Below are positions 47,025 through 56,882 of a stretch of DNA of 64,000 nucleotides, piece by piece (positions within the stretch are counted from its first letter, which is position 1; each line of letters begins with the position of its first letter). A program made the position numbers and the translations under genes. Under the pieces are notes generated by a model. The model was given only the letters and a program-made list of their open reading frames with translations. It was not told the origin of the DNA and ran no database searches. Origin of the DNA: Flavobacteriales bacterium. Its GTDB lineage: Bacteria; Bacteroidota; Bacteroidia; Flavobacteriales_D; CAJJDF01. The stretch covers positions 84,234 to 148,233 of the forward strand of contig JAHDBM010000002.1 in the NCBI GenBank assembly GCA_020630395.1. The letters are read 5' to 3'.

Positions 47025-47618
47025 TTATTTAGAGACTATTTTTTTTCTAATTCGGCTAAGTGATTGCCTTTTAATTCCTAAATATGAACTAAGATGTGAT
47101 AGCGATATTCTGTTAAATAAGTTAGGATGATTGGTTATGAACTTTTCGTATCTTTTTTCTGCATCAAGAAATTGAAAACTTTCAATACGGTTTTGTTGTG
47201 TTTTTAAAACGCTTTCCGCAATAAGTCTACCAAATTTTTGAAGAGAAGGGTATTGTTCATAGCCATTTAAAATTACAGCATAGGGAAGTTTAATAAGGTG
47301 ACACTCTTCTAATGTTTGAAAATAATACTTACTAGGATTTTGCGAAATTAAGGCAGTATAGTGGGTTATCCATCCTCTGTCATTAATAAATCGTATGTTA
47401 ATTTCGTCACCTTTATTGTCAACATAATAACCTCTTGCTAAACCTTTAGTTAGAAAAATTATATTGGATTGAATCTTATTAGCAGGTATAATAATACATT
47501 TATTATTTACCCTATCAACAATACAGTTTTGTTTTAAATAGGATAATGCTTCTTCTTCAATATCAGGAAAAAATTGAGTGACTTCAGTTAAGAATATTTC
47601 AATACTTTCTTCTTCCAA
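47025..47618 (-). CDS. Crp/Fnr-type cyclic nucleotide-binding domain regulator
   Basis: 197 residues. An N-terminal cyclic-nucleotide-binding-like barrel (IFLTKGLARGYYVDNKGDEINIRFI) is followed by a dimerisation helix and a winged helix-turn-helix near the end (SLSHLSSYLGIKRQSLSRIRKKI). No cysteine cluster of the Fnr kind is seen. In Bacteroidota such proteins commonly regulate nearby genes; here it starts seven bases after lepA and precedes the NmrA-like and hydrolase genes, its likely targets. The ligand is unknown. Confidence 0.88.
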   Translation of the reverse strand: MEEESIEIFLTEVTQFFPDIEEEALSYLKQNCIVDRVNNKCIIIPANKIQSNIIFLTKGLARGYYVDNKGDEINIRFINDRGWITHYTALISQNPSKYYFQTLEECHLIKLPYAVILNGYEQYPSLQKFGRLIAESVLKTQQNRIESFQFLDAEKRYEKFITNHPNLFNRISLSHLSSYLGIKRQSLSRIRKKIVSK

Positions 47619-47625
47619 TTATGTA

Positions 47626-49416
47626 TTAGTCTAGTTTTAAAACAGCCAAGAAAGCAGATTGAGGAACTTCTACGTTTCCAATTTGCCTCATACGTTTTTT
47701 ACCTTTCTTTTGTTTTTCTAGTAGTTTACGTTTACGTGAAATATCTCCACCATAACATTTAGCGGTTACATCTTTACGAACAGCTTTTACCGTTTCTCTA
47801 GAGATAATTTTAGCTCCAATTGCCCCTTGTATAGCAATATCAAATTGTTGCCTAGGGATAAGTTCTTTAAGTTTTGCACAAATACGTTTACCTAAGTTGT
47901 AGGCATTGTCTTGGTGTACTAAAGCAGATAAAGCATCTACCTGATCTCCGTTAAGTAAAATATCTAGTTTAACCAGTTTAGATTGCTTGTATCCAATTGG
48001 GTTATAATCGAAAGAGGCATAACCTTTAGAAATTGTTTTTAGTTTATCGTAAAAATCAAAAACGATTTCGGTCATGGGTATATCAAAAGTTAGCTCAACC
48101 CTATCAGATGTTAAGTATACTTGGTTCTTTAATTCTCCTCTTTTTTCGATACATAAGGTCATAATAGAACCAACATAATCACTCTTGGTAATGATTTGCG
48201 CTTTAATAAATGGTTCCTCTACATAATCCATTTTAGAAGGATCGGGTAAATCAGATGGATTGTTAATTTCTAATAACTCTTGATCTTTTTTAAGAAACGC
48301 TCTATACGAAACGTTAGGGACCGTAGTAATAACGGTCATGTTAAACTCACGCTCTAAACGTTCTTGAATAATTTCCATGTGCAACATTCCTAGGAACCCA
48401 CATCTAAAACCAAAGCCTAGTGCAGCAGAACTTTCTGGTGCAAAAACTAAGGAAGCATCATTCAATTGCAAACGTCCCATTGCATCTCTTAGCTCTTCAT
48501 AATCATCTGTGTCTACAGGATAAATACCTGCGAATACCATTGGTTTAACATCTTCAAAACCTTTTACAGCATCAGTACATGGATTAGCAACAGTAGTAAT
48601 CGTATCACCAACTTTTACTTCTTTTGCTTCTTTAATACCAGATATTATGTAACCAACATCACCAGTGCTAACTGCTTTTTTAGGAACTAAGTCTAGACCT
48701 AACACCCCAATCTCATCAGCATTATATTCTTTAGCAGTATTTAAAAATTTTACTCTGTCTCCTTTATTAATTTGCCCATTTAATACTCTGTAATAAGCAA
48801 TAATACCTCTATAACTATTAAAAACCGAATCGAACACCATGGCTTGTAATGGAGCTTCAGGATCTCCTTTTGGAGCTGGTACTCGATCTATAACAGCCTT
48901 AAGAATATCATTTACACCTAAGCCAGTTTTGCCACTAGCAGGAATAATTTCTTCTTGTGTACAGCCAATTAAATCAATAATTTGATCAGAAACTTCCTCT
49001 GGCATAGCACCAGGTAAATCCATTTTATTAAGAATTGGAATAATCTCTAAATCATGATCTATTGCTAGGTATAAATTTGAGATTGTTTGCGCTTCAATTC
49101 CTTGAGATGCATCTACAATTAGCAAAGCACCTTCGCAAGCAGCAATTGAACGAGAAACTTCATAAGAAAAATCTACGTGACCTGGGGTGTCGATTAAATT
49201 CAATACAAATTCTTCACCTTCGTGTGTGTAATTCATTTGAATAGCATGACTTTTTATGGTAATCCCACGTTCACGCTCCAAATCCATATCGTCAAGGGTT
49301 TGTTCTTGTAGTTGTCTTTCGGTTATGGTGTTGGTAGTCTGTAGTAGTCTATCTGCCAGGGTACTTTTACCATGGTCAATATGAGCAATAATACAGAAGT
49401 TTCTAATATTCTTCAT
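47626..49416 (-). CDS. lepA: Elongation factor 4 (LepA)
   Basis: Ribosome-associated GTPase involved in initiation and back-translocation under stress. The 596 residues carry G1 AHIDHGKST (11-19), G3 DTPGHVDF, G4 NKMDLPGA, and the LepA-specific C-terminal domain ending FLAVLKLD with [25 protein letters not shown]. The length and the absence of domain IV of EF-G confirm LepA. It is the first gene of a leftward run that includes the Crp-type regulator seven bases downstream. The segment upstream (49417-49508) holds no gene. Confidence 0.97.
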   Translation of the reverse strand: MKNIRNFCIIAHIDHGKSTLADRLLQTTNTITERQLQEQTLDDMDLERERGITIKSHAIQMNYTHEGEEFVLNLIDTPGHVDFSYEVSRSIAACEGALLIVDASQGIEAQTISNLYLAIDHDLEIIPILNKMDLPGAMPEEVSDQIIDLIGCTQEEIIPASGKTGLGVNDILKAVIDRVPAPKGDPEAPLQAMVFDSVFNSYRGIIAYYRVLNGQINKGDRVKFLNTAKEYNADEIGVLGLDLVPKKAVSTGDVGYIISGIKEAKEVKVGDTITTVANPCTDAVKGFEDVKPMVFAGIYPVDTDDYEELRDAMGRLQLNDASLVFAPESSAALGFGFRCGFLGMLHMEIIQERLEREFNMTVITTVPNVSYRAFLKKDQELLEINNPSDLPDPSKMDYVEEPFIKAQIITKSDYVGSIMTLCIEKRGELKNQVYLTSDRVELTFDIPMTEIVFDFYDKLKTISKGYASFDYNPIGYKQSKLVKLDILLNGDQVDALSALVHQDNAYNLGKRICAKLKELIPRQQFDIAIQGAIGAKIISRETVKAVRKDVTAKCYGGDISRKRKLLEKQKKGKKRMRQIGNVEVPQSAFLAVLKLD

Positions 49417-49509
49417 TCACACAATCTTTGTAAGATATCAAAAATAGGAAATATCCCTTTATTTAAGGTGTTTTAGAGAGAATAACTAGCAACATATTGA
49501 ATATAACTA

Positions 49510-49538
49510 AAAATGGTCGAGCTATGCTCGACCATTTT
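49510..49538 (-). terminator. Strong hairpin after the lipoprotein pair
   Basis: AAAATGGTCGAGC with its complement forms a perfect 13-bp stem and 3-base loop. It lies downstream (minus strand) of the gene at 49597-50184 and upstream of lepA. Confidence 0.8.
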
Positions 49539-49544
49539 GCTTAG

Positions 49545-49598
49545 CGCATGTGACACATGCGGGTAGTATTAGTTCCTTATTATCTATGCGCTAATACT
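49545..49598. repeat. Two further inverted repeats near the terminator
   Basis: CGCATGT-GAC-ACATGCG (49545-49561) and AGTATTAG with CTAATACT (49565-49572 and 49591-49598) follow each other. The second pairs with the end of the upstream coding sequence. They may extend the terminator region. Confidence 0.6.
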
Positions 49599-50184
49599 AT
49601 TTAGATTCTTTCATTACAAACTGCAATGAATAATCATCATAAGTTGTAAGTTGCCAATTAGCAATTGGTGTTTTCCATACATGTCCTCCACCAGTATAGG
49701 TTTCTTCTTCTGCTTCAACACCTAATTTTTCTGATATAATTTTTAGGTATTTATTGCAGTCTATTTTTTTAGATTCATCTTCTGTGTCAGATTCATCATC
49801 ATAATAAATTTCTTCTTTTACCATAATAGATAACCTAACTTCGCTAAGTTGACTATCATCATTATATTTCTTAGAGTAGAATCTTGAACCTTCATAATCT
49901 CCTTTCTCCCATTTAGAATTGAAATTTCCTGTTTCTTTTTCTCCTACAATATATGCTTTAGTGTTTGCATCATATTTATCAATATTAGCTATTGGAGAAA
50001 GTGGCTTCAAACCTTTATCAGCATCAGCAATTAAACCAAAAATTTGATCTTTTACTATGTCTCCTGAAGATTGAGTTGTTGTAGATTCTGTTTCAGTATC
50101 AGTTCCAGATGTTGTAACGGTTACTTCCGATTCGCATGAAGTAAACATAAGTGGTATTGCGATTATATATAATATCTTCTTCAT
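49597..50184 (-). CDS. Lipoprotein of unknown function (195 aa)
   Basis: 195 residues with a lipobox (LMFTSC, Cys17) and a threonine/serine-rich linker (VTVTTSGTDTETESTTTQSSG), then an alpha/beta domain with an acidic patch (DDESDTEDESKKIDC). I recognise no family. It starts 11 bases after the stop of the gene at 50196-50657 and shares its -7 element, so the two are co-transcribed. Two hairpins follow its end. A cell-surface or periplasmic location is inferred from the lipobox. Confidence 0.72.
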   Translation of the reverse strand: MKKILYIIAIPLMFTSCESEVTVTTSGTDTETESTTTQSSGDIVKDQIFGLIADADKGLKPLSPIANIDKYDANTKAYIVGEKETGNFNSKWEKGDYEGSRFYSKKYNDDSQLSEVRLSIMVKEEIYYDDESDTEDESKKIDCNKYLKIISEKLGVEAEEETYTGGGHVWKTPIANWQLTTYDDYSLQFVMKESK

Positions 50185-50195
50185 TGTTTTTATTT

Positions 50196-50657
50196 TTATA
50201 ATTGAATTACTTTCCCTTCGTCAAACTTTAATTTAATTTCTCCTCCAAAAGGACTTTTGTTACTTCCTTTTTTTACTAGCTTGCCTTCAAAAACAACATT
50301 AATGTCTTCTTTTCCTTCTTTTTCAGCAGCTTTAAGTGCATCTTTTACTTTTGTTTGATCTTCTTTAGATACTACAACAAAAGGTTTAAAAGAAAGACCG
50401 TCTTGTTCAAATTCACAAAGGTAGATCACAGGATCTTTTCCATAACTTCCAGATGTACATACTTGTCCATTTAGCGTTACTTTTTCTTCTTTATATGTTT
50501 CTTGATCGAAATAAGAGAATAATTGAACTCCTGATGTCCCATTCATAAATGTGGCTACAGGTTTTACATATTCTGAGATTTTTTTTGATTCGACAGATAC
50601 TTCTCCGCAAGAACCAAGTAGTAAACCTCCAACTAACATTAATACTAATTTTTTCAT
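50196..50657 (-). CDS. Lipoprotein of unknown function (153 aa)
   Basis: 153 residues with a lipobox (LLLGSC, Cys17). The mature part (EKVTLNGQVCTSGSYGKDPVIYLCEF, and a lysine-rich KDALKAAEKEGKEDINVVFEGKLV) has a strand pattern reminiscent of OB-fold (tRNA_anti-like) lipoproteins, but I am not sure. Two cysteines in the mature part might form a disulfide. A -7 box TACATTTG lies 35 bases upstream of its start. It is the first gene of a two-gene lipoprotein unit next to a LytTR two-component pair. Confidence 0.72.
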   Translation of the reverse strand: MKKLVLMLVGGLLLGSCGEVSVESKKISEYVKPVATFMNGTSGVQLFSYFDQETYKEEKVTLNGQVCTSGSYGKDPVIYLCEFEQDGLSFKPFVVVSKEDQTKVKDALKAAEKEGKEDINVVFEGKLVKKGSNKSPFGGEIKLKFDEGKVIQL

Positions 50658-50691
50658 GTGTACTCGTTTTTTGTTTTAATTATTATGAGTA

Positions 50692-50699
50692 CAAATGTA
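50692..50699 (-). promoter_or_regulatory. -7 promoter element of the lipoprotein pair
   Basis: On the minus strand the sequence reads TACATTTG, an exact TAnnTTTG match 35 bases before the lipoprotein start. The -33 element is not clear. Confidence 0.5.
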
Positions 50700-50770
50700 T
50701 ACCAGTGAACAAGTGTTATTTAATAAGATTCTTTATCGTAATGGATAAATTCGTTTACGTATACTGTGAG

Positions 50771-51529
50771 TTAGTTAACGCCCATTTGATTAATTGCTGA
50801 AACAATTTTTTCTTTTTTTCTTGAGCTAATAGGAACTAAACCACCATTAATAAGCTCAATATAACCTCCATCTTTTTTAAGAATACCTTTAACAAAATTC
50901 ATGTTTACTAGATGAGATTTATGAACGCGACAAAAGTTATAATTACTTAATAATTCATCATACTGCTTGATTGGTTTCGATATAAGCAGTTTTTCTCCAT
51001 TTTTAAGATAAAAGTAAGTGTAGTTGTTATTGCTCTCACATCTTAAAATATCTTGTATTTGAATAATGAATGTTTTTTCTAGCGTTTGTAAAACAATTTT
51101 TTTTTCTTGATTGTTGGTATTTGATAAGTTATTTAACAATACATCTAATTTAACAGATGCATTATCAGATTGTATTTGTTGTTCAACTTTTTTTATTGCA
51201 GCTAATAACTCATCAGGGTCTACAGGTTTAAGAATATAATCTACTGCACTAAATTTAAAAGCTTCAATAGCAAATTGTTCAAATCCAGATATGAAAATAA
51301 CTTTACTTTTCATGTTGCCTATTAACTTTAACATATCAAAGCTGGTATCTTTACCTAGCATAACATCAAGTAAAATAACATCAGGATTAGTGTTAACAAT
51401 TAACTCAGCACCACTGTTCTTATTGTCAGCTTCGCCAATAATGTTTAAGGGAATATCGTGTGTTGAAATGATTCCTTTTAGTGTTTGTCTTACTTTATTT
51501 TCATCATCTATAATTACAGCAGATATCAT
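50771..51529 (-). CDS. LytTR-family response regulator
   Basis: 252 residues. The receiver domain has the acidic pair D8-D9, the phospho-acceptor D55 in VILLDVML, the T/S region VIFISG and the lysine in YILKPVD. The C-terminal half is a LytTR DNA-binding domain (DILRCESNNNYTYFYL, FCRVHKSHLVNMNFV). Regulators of this class bind direct repeats upstream of target genes. It starts eight bases after the sensor kinase stop, so kinase and regulator form a LytS/LytR-type two-component system. The target is unknown; the lipoprotein pair next door is a candidate. Confidence 0.93.
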   Translation of the reverse strand: MISAVIIDDENKVRQTLKGIISTHDIPLNIIGEADNKNSGAELIVNTNPDVILLDVMLGKDTSFDMLKLIGNMKSKVIFISGFEQFAIEAFKFSAVDYILKPVDPDELLAAIKKVEQQIQSDNASVKLDVLLNNLSNTNNQEKKIVLQTLEKTFIIQIQDILRCESNNNYTYFYLKNGEKLLISKPIKQYDELLSNYNFCRVHKSHLVNMNFVKGILKKDGGYIELINGGLVPISSRKKEKIVSAINQMGVN

Positions 51530-51537
51530 ATAAAAAG

Positions 51538-53430
51538 TTAATTATACAGAGGTAAAGTTAATACAACTTTTGTTCCTTCTCCTTTATTTTTATCGGTAAA
51601 ATTATTGCTAATATTAAAATCTAGTTTTTCTTTATAAAACTCGGCAAGATTATTTAGTCTTTCCTTTACAATTTTACTAGATAATGATTGATGTTCTTTT
51701 TTTGGTGTTATATTTTTAGTTATACCTAAGCCATTATCTGCTATTGAAATGTGTAGTTTGTTTTGATTTGTTGAGGTAAAATTTACTTTTAATAATCCTC
51801 TATAGGGCAAATTTTGAACCCCGTGTTCTATAGCGTTTTCTACAAATGGTTGTGTTAACATAGGAGGTAATTGAATTTCCTCTGGGTCTAATTTTTCATC
51901 CACAGTTAGCTCAAAATCAAAATTTTCATAGCGTTTTTGTTGAACTACTAAATAGTTTTCTAATGTTGAAATTTCATCCTCTAAGGATATAGATTCTTTT
52001 CTAGAGTTTTCTAATACAAGTCTGGTGAGTTTAGCAATTTTAGTTAGGTAACTACTGGCTTCTTTAGGTTTATTATCATAAATATAACCTTGAGCTGACA
52101 TTAAAGCATTTGAGATAAAATGAGGGTTCATCTGTGTTTTAAGGAGTTTTTGCTCAAGTTTTAGCATGTTGTTATCATTTATCACTTTTCTTCTATTGTA
52201 AATTAGAAATATTAGCCCCATGAAAACAAGAAATAACACAACAATCCCTATAATAACATAGTTTTTTATCATCAAAGATGATTCCGCAATTTTACTTTCT
52301 TTTTCTTTTAATGTTAAGCTGAAGCTTAATTGTTCATTTTCTCGTTCTTTTTTTTCTGTATCATATTTGATTTGAAGATCATTTATTTGGTTAAGCTTTT
52401 CTTTGTTGAGAAGTTCTTTGTATTTATCACTATATTTTTTTTGAAAATCATAAGCTAAGTTATAGTTTCCATTTTGCTCATGTATATAGGCTAGCATTTT
52501 ATAATCATCAGCAATTGCTGGAGATTGTAATTTTTCATGAGCATCAAGTGATAATTCATACGTTTTTAATGCTGCTTTGTAATCCAATTGCTTAAGTTGA
52601 GCTACACCAAGTTTTTGAGCAATAAAAGCAATTCTTCGAGTGTCCTTTTGATTAATTAATGTTTTTAATAGATTGTCATAGTATTTAATGGCTTCATCTG
52701 TTTTTCCTTTTTTAAGGTTTATTTCTGCTAATACTTCTTTAGGATCATTTACACTAGGTTTTAAGTTAGATGAAATAAAAAAATCATCAGCTTGTTTGGC
52801 ATAATAATATGCACTGTCTAGCTCTTCTTTGTATAAAAATACTTTAGCTAGTTTTACTTGAAAACTAGCAATAAGTTTATCGTCTTTCCATAGTGGAGAA
52901 ATTAAAAGTCCTTTTCTGTAATTTTCTTCGGCCTTAGGAAGATCTTCTAACCTTAAGTGAAGATCAGCTATAGCCATATATAAACCTGGGTTTCCGTCAT
53001 ATTCACTACTTCTTCTGTATACTTCATTGGCTAACATGTAATTTTTAAGTGCATCATCAAAAGAGCCAGTATACTCTTCAATTTGCCCTATGTTTCTATA
53101 AGCTCCGGATAAACTTTTGTCATCCTTAGTAGCAGTGGAAATATCAATTACAAGTTGCATAATGTTTAATGCACTATCTTTTTTTCCATGTTGGAAGTAT
53201 ATAAGTGCTTTAGTGCTTAGAGGTATTAATATAATTGAACTATCCTTTTTTGACAGAGCAATTGCTTTGTCGCATAACTCAAGCGCCTTTGTTTTTTCTT
53301 TAAAAATTTTTGATCTTGCTTCCTTATCTAAAGATCTTATTTTAAGAGAGTCTTGGATAGAAACTTGAGAAAAAGAGTTCAAAAAAGAATTTAATATTAT
53401 TAGGACAATAAAGACTTGATTTATAATCAT
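51538..53430 (-). CDS. TPR sensor histidine kinase, LytS type
   Basis: 630 residues. A signal sequence and TPR-like repeats (about 30-340) are followed by a coiled coil, one membrane helix (YVIIGIVVLFLVFMGLIFLIY, 391-411), a His-kinase domain with the H-box QMNPHFISNAL (His437) and the conserved MLTQPFVENAIEHG, and a C-terminal ATPase (ISIADNGLGI). This matches the two-component partner of the adjacent LytTR regulator. TPR sensing domains are frequent in Bacteroidota kinases. It is divergent from sufC, with 166 bases between them. A similar TPR-membrane plan appears in the regulator at 33 kb. Confidence 0.92.
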   Translation of the reverse strand: MIINQVFIVLIILNSFLNSFSQVSIQDSLKIRSLDKEARSKIFKEKTKALELCDKAIALSKKDSSIILIPLSTKALIYFQHGKKDSALNIMQLVIDISTATKDDKSLSGAYRNIGQIEEYTGSFDDALKNYMLANEVYRRSSEYDGNPGLYMAIADLHLRLEDLPKAEENYRKGLLISPLWKDDKLIASFQVKLAKVFLYKEELDSAYYYAKQADDFFISSNLKPSVNDPKEVLAEINLKKGKTDEAIKYYDNLLKTLINQKDTRRIAFIAQKLGVAQLKQLDYKAALKTYELSLDAHEKLQSPAIADDYKMLAYIHEQNGNYNLAYDFQKKYSDKYKELLNKEKLNQINDLQIKYDTEKKERENEQLSFSLTLKEKESKIAESSLMIKNYVIIGIVVLFLVFMGLIFLIYNRRKVINDNNMLKLEQKLLKTQMNPHFISNALMSAQGYIYDNKPKEASSYLTKIAKLTRLVLENSRKESISLEDEISTLENYLVVQQKRYENFDFELTVDEKLDPEEIQLPPMLTQPFVENAIEHGVQNLPYRGLLKVNFTSTNQNKLHISIADNGLGITKNITPKKEHQSLSSKIVKERLNNLAEFYKEKLDFNISNNFTDKNKGEGTKVVLTLPLYN

Positions 53431-53596
53431 TTTGTAGTAGATAAATAATTGACTTAAAGAACGCTATTTTTTCTTTTTTGGACAAAACTAATACTTGTTC
53501 TAAACAAATTTTGTAACATGCTGTCCAGTTTAAGAGGTTTTACTTATCTTTACTTATAGGTTTATTTAGAATAATTACAAATAAGAACATTTTTAG

Positions 53597-54352
53597 ATGT
53601 TATCAATTAAAAATTTACATGCCTCAATAGAGGATAAAGAGATTATAAAAGGACTTAACTTAGAAGTTAAGGCAGGTGAGATTCATGCAATAATGGGTCC
53701 AAATGGAGCTGGTAAAAGTACGTTATCTTCTATTCTTGCTGGTAATGAAGATTACGAAGTTACTAAAGGAGAAATTTTATTTGAGGGAAATGATTTAACT
53801 GAGCTCGATACAGAAGAAAGAGCTGCTGAAGGGTTGTTTTTAGCGTTTCAATATCCAGTTGAAATACCTGGAGTTAGTAATATGAATTTTTTGCGTACCG
53901 CAATTAATGAAATAAGAAAATACAAAGGACAAGAAGACATTAAAGCGAAAGATTTCTTAGCCTTAGTTAAAGAAAAATCTGCTTTAGTAGAATTAAACCC
54001 TGATTTACTTAAGAGATACGTAAATGAAGGTTTCTCGGGAGGAGAGAAAAAGCGAAACGAGATTTTTCAAATGGCTATGTTAGATCCTAAATTGGCCATA
54101 CTAGATGAAACTGATTCTGGGTTAGATATTGATGCCTTAAGGATTGTTTCTAATGGAGTTAATAAGTTAAGAACTCCAAACAATGCTACTATTGTTATTA
54201 CACATTACCAAAGATTATTAGATTATATTGTGCCCGACTTTGTTCATGTTTTGTATGATGGAAAAATCGTTAAATCTGGGCCAAAAGAATTAGCATTAGA
54301 GTTAGAAGAGAAGGGGTACGATTGGATTAAGGAAGAATTAGCAACTGTTTAA
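53597..54352 (+). CDS. sufC: Fe-S assembly ATPase SufC
   Basis: ABC-type ATPase of the SufBC2D complex. The 251 residues have Walker [10 protein letters not shown], the Q-loop FQYP, the signature [10 protein letters not shown], Walker [13 protein letters not shown], and the H-loop TH. The SGGEKKRNE signature and SufC length identify it clearly. It stands first in its operon, with sufD one base after its stop. It is separated from sufB by 20.7 kb, unlike the usual sufBCDS order, and must have its own promoter in the 166-base gap before it. Confidence 0.97.
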   Translation: MLSIKNLHASIEDKEIIKGLNLEVKAGEIHAIMGPNGAGKSTLSSILAGNEDYEVTKGEILFEGNDLTELDTEERAAEGLFLAFQYPVEIPGVSNMNFLRTAINEIRKYKGQEDIKAKDFLALVKEKSALVELNPDLLKRYVNEGFSGGEKKRNEIFQMAMLDPKLAILDETDSGLDIDALRIVSNGVNKLRTPNNATIVITHYQRLLDYIVPDFVHVLYDGKIVKSGPKELALELEEKGYDWIKEELATV

Positions 54353-54353
54353 T

Positions 54354-55640
54354 ATGAGTGCAGTGATATCAGCAAGTAAAATGGAGGAGTTTATTTCGTC
54401 TATTAAGAATAGTAATTCTCCCATAACTGATGAATTAGAAAATTTACGAACACCTTTTGTAAATAGATTATTAGATGAAAATTTCCCTACTACTCGTGAT
54501 GAGTATTGGAAATACATTAGAACTAATAAAATAGCGAAGTCATCTTATTCTTTTTTAAACGAAGAGGTTAGTAATACTATATCATCAGCTTTTGTATTAG
54601 ATGAGGAGAATAAAGAAATAGATGCTTATAAAGTAGTATTAAAAAATGGGTTTAATACAGCTCATGATTACAATAATTTACCAAATCAATCTATAGCAAA
54701 TATTAAAGAGATTACTGCATGTTTTTCAACAGAATTAGCTGATTATTTTGCTAAAGAGGAGGATAATGACCGAAATGTATTTAATACGTTAAACTCAGCT
54801 TATTTTAATGGAGGATTTTTAATTGAGTTAAACGAGACTTTAGATAAGCCTTTGCATATTATTCATGAAATATCAGGAGGTGATGTAATTGCTCAACCAA
54901 GAATTATTGTTACCTCTAAAAAAAGCGTAGAAGCTACTATTATTCATACGACTGTTAGCGATAAAGCCAATAATGTATTGCTAAATGGTACTTACGAAAT
55001 ATTTGTAGCAGAGAATAGTAATATTAGTGTTATAAATATTCAAAATGAAAGGGAAGGAGTTTTTCAAGTAAATAATACGCAAGCTCACCAAGAGAAAAAT
55101 AGTACTGTTTCGTTACATTTTTATTCGTTAAACGGAGATTGGATTAGAAATAACACCAATATTTTAGTAAACGGAGAAGGATGCGAAAGCAATTTGTATG
55201 GAGCATATACCGCAATAAATAAACAGCAAATAGATAATCATACCGTAGTAGATCATAGAAAAGCGAACTGTGAAAGCAATGAATTGTATAAAGGGACTGC
55301 TACCGATAAAGCTACCGTTACTTTTAACGGGAAGGTTTTTGTGAGGCAAGATGCTCAAAAAATAAATGCATTTCAAAGTAATAACAACATTTTATTATCG
55401 GATGATGCAACTATTAATTCTAAACCAGAATTAGAAATTTATGCGGATGATGTAAAATGTAGTCATGGTTCAACAACCGGCCAGTTAGACGAGGAAGCAT
55501 TATTTTACCTTAGATCAAGAGGATTAAGCCCTGAGAGTGCTAATAAATTATTAGTTGGTGCATTTGTTGGTGAAGTAATAGAAAACGTAAAGCAAGATGT
55601 TGTAAAACATCATATTGCACAATTATTTGGATTAGAATGA
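54354..55640 (+). CDS. sufD: Fe-S assembly protein SufD
   Basis: 428 residues of the SufD/SufB fold, which pairs with SufB in the scaffold complex. The N-terminus contains EYWKYIRTNK, the middle is a parallel beta-helix, and the C-terminus has the conserved DDVKCSHGSTTGQLDEEALFYLRSRGLS, with the histidine and cysteine region found in SufD. It starts one base after sufC and overlaps sufS by four bases (ATGA), so all three are translated together. Confidence 0.96.
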   Translation: MSAVISASKMEEFISSIKNSNSPITDELENLRTPFVNRLLDENFPTTRDEYWKYIRTNKIAKSSYSFLNEEVSNTISSAFVLDEENKEIDAYKVVLKNGFNTAHDYNNLPNQSIANIKEITACFSTELADYFAKEEDNDRNVFNTLNSAYFNGGFLIELNETLDKPLHIIHEISGGDVIAQPRIIVTSKKSVEATIIHTTVSDKANNVLLNGTYEIFVAENSNISVINIQNEREGVFQVNNTQAHQEKNSTVSLHFYSLNGDWIRNNTNILVNGEGCESNLYGAYTAINKQQIDNHTVVDHRKANCESNELYKGTATDKATVTFNGKVFVRQDAQKINAFQSNNNILLSDDATINSKPELEIYADDVKCSHGSTTGQLDEEALFYLRSRGLSPESANKLLVGAFVGEVIENVKQDVVKHHIAQLFGLE

Positions 55641-56869
55641 TTAAAAATGCCATTAAAACAATAGAGGAAGTACGATTAGATTTTCCAATTTTAGAACGAG
55701 AAGTTAATGGCAAAAAATTAGTATACTTTGATAATGGAGCAACTACTCAAAAGCCGAAAGTAGTAGTTGATGCTATTAATGATTATTATAGCAATCAAAA
55801 TAGTAATATCCATAGAGGGGTTCACACGTTAAGTCAAGAAGCAACATCAGCTTATGAAGAAGCTCGAATTAAAATTCAAGAGTTTATTGGAGCTAAGCAT
55901 TCACATGAAATTATTTTAACTACTGGTACAACAGGTAGTGTTAATTTGTTAGCACATTCGTTTTCTAAAGCCTTTTTAAAAGAAGGGGATGAAATTATTA
56001 TTTCTGCAATGGAGCATCATTCTAATATTGTCCCTTGGCAAATGATATGCCAGGAAAGAGGATGCAAATTAAAAATAGCTCCTATGAATAATAAAGGGGA
56101 GATCATTTATGATGAATTTTTAAACCTTTTATCTTCAAAAACAAAATTAGCTGCTTTAGTTCATGTTTCTAACACACTTGGAACAATAAATCCTGTTAAA
56201 AATATAATTAAAGATGCTCATAAAGTTGGAGCAAAGGTATTTATTGATGGAGCTCAGGCAGTTTCTCATGATGTAGTTAATGTTCAAGAATTAGATGCTG
56301 ATTTTTATTGCTTTTCTGGTCACAAATTATTTGGGCCAACTGGAACAGGAGTACTATATGGTAAAGAAGAGTTGTTAAATCAAATGCCACCTTATCAAGG
56401 AGGCGGAGACATGATTAAAACAGTAACCTTCGAGAAAACAACTTATAATGAATTACCACATAAGTTTGAAGCAGGTACACCAAATATTGTGGGAGGCATT
56501 GGTTTAGGTGTAGCCATTGATTATATTAACTCAGTAGGTTTTGATTTCATTAAAAAACAAGAAGAAGAATTATTAATATATGCCACTAATAAGCTAAAAG
56601 CTATAGATGGATTAAAAATTGTTGGAGAAGCAAATGAAAAAGCTTCTGTAATATCCTTTATTGTTGAAGGTATTCACCCTTATGATATTGGTGTCATTTT
56701 AGATAAAACAGGCGTAGCAGTTAGGACTGGTCATCATTGTACACAACCCATAATGGACTTTTTTGAAATTCCAGGAACTATTAGAGCATCTTTTTCTTTT
56801 TATAATACCAACCATGAAGTTGATTATTTCGTGAGTATGTTAGAACGGGCAATTAACATGCTCAAATAA
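55637..56869 (+). CDS. sufS: Cysteine desulfurase SufS
   Basis: Pyridoxal-phosphate enzyme that takes sulfur from cysteine and hands it to SufE or SufU for cluster assembly. The 410 residues contain YFDNGATTQKP, the HHSNIVPW stretch, SGHKLFGPTG with PLP lysine K230, and RTGHHCTQP with the active-site cysteine C368, all typical of group II (SufS/CsdA) desulfurases. No sufE or sufU is next to it; instead three unknown paralogues follow, the first 13 bases later. Confidence 0.97.
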   Translation: MIKNAIKTIEEVRLDFPILEREVNGKKLVYFDNGATTQKPKVVVDAINDYYSNQNSNIHRGVHTLSQEATSAYEEARIKIQEFIGAKHSHEIILTTGTTGSVNLLAHSFSKAFLKEGDEIIISAMEHHSNIVPWQMICQERGCKLKIAPMNNKGEIIYDEFLNLLSSKTKLAALVHVSNTLGTINPVKNIIKDAHKVGAKVFIDGAQAVSHDVVNVQELDADFYCFSGHKLFGPTGTGVLYGKEELLNQMPPYQGGGDMIKTVTFEKTTYNELPHKFEAGTPNIVGGIGLGVAIDYINSVGFDFIKKQEEELLIYATNKLKAIDGLKIVGEANEKASVISFIVEGIHPYDIGVILDKTGVAVRTGHHCTQPIMDFFEIPGTIRASFSFYNTNHEVDYFVSMLERAINMLK

Positions 56870-56882
56870 CAAACTTGTTTTT

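Noticed and set aside
32911-53596. A transposon or prophage inserted between sufB and sufC
   Set aside because: No transposase, integrase, terminal inverted repeats or phage genes were found; the presence of lepA also argues against a single mobile element.
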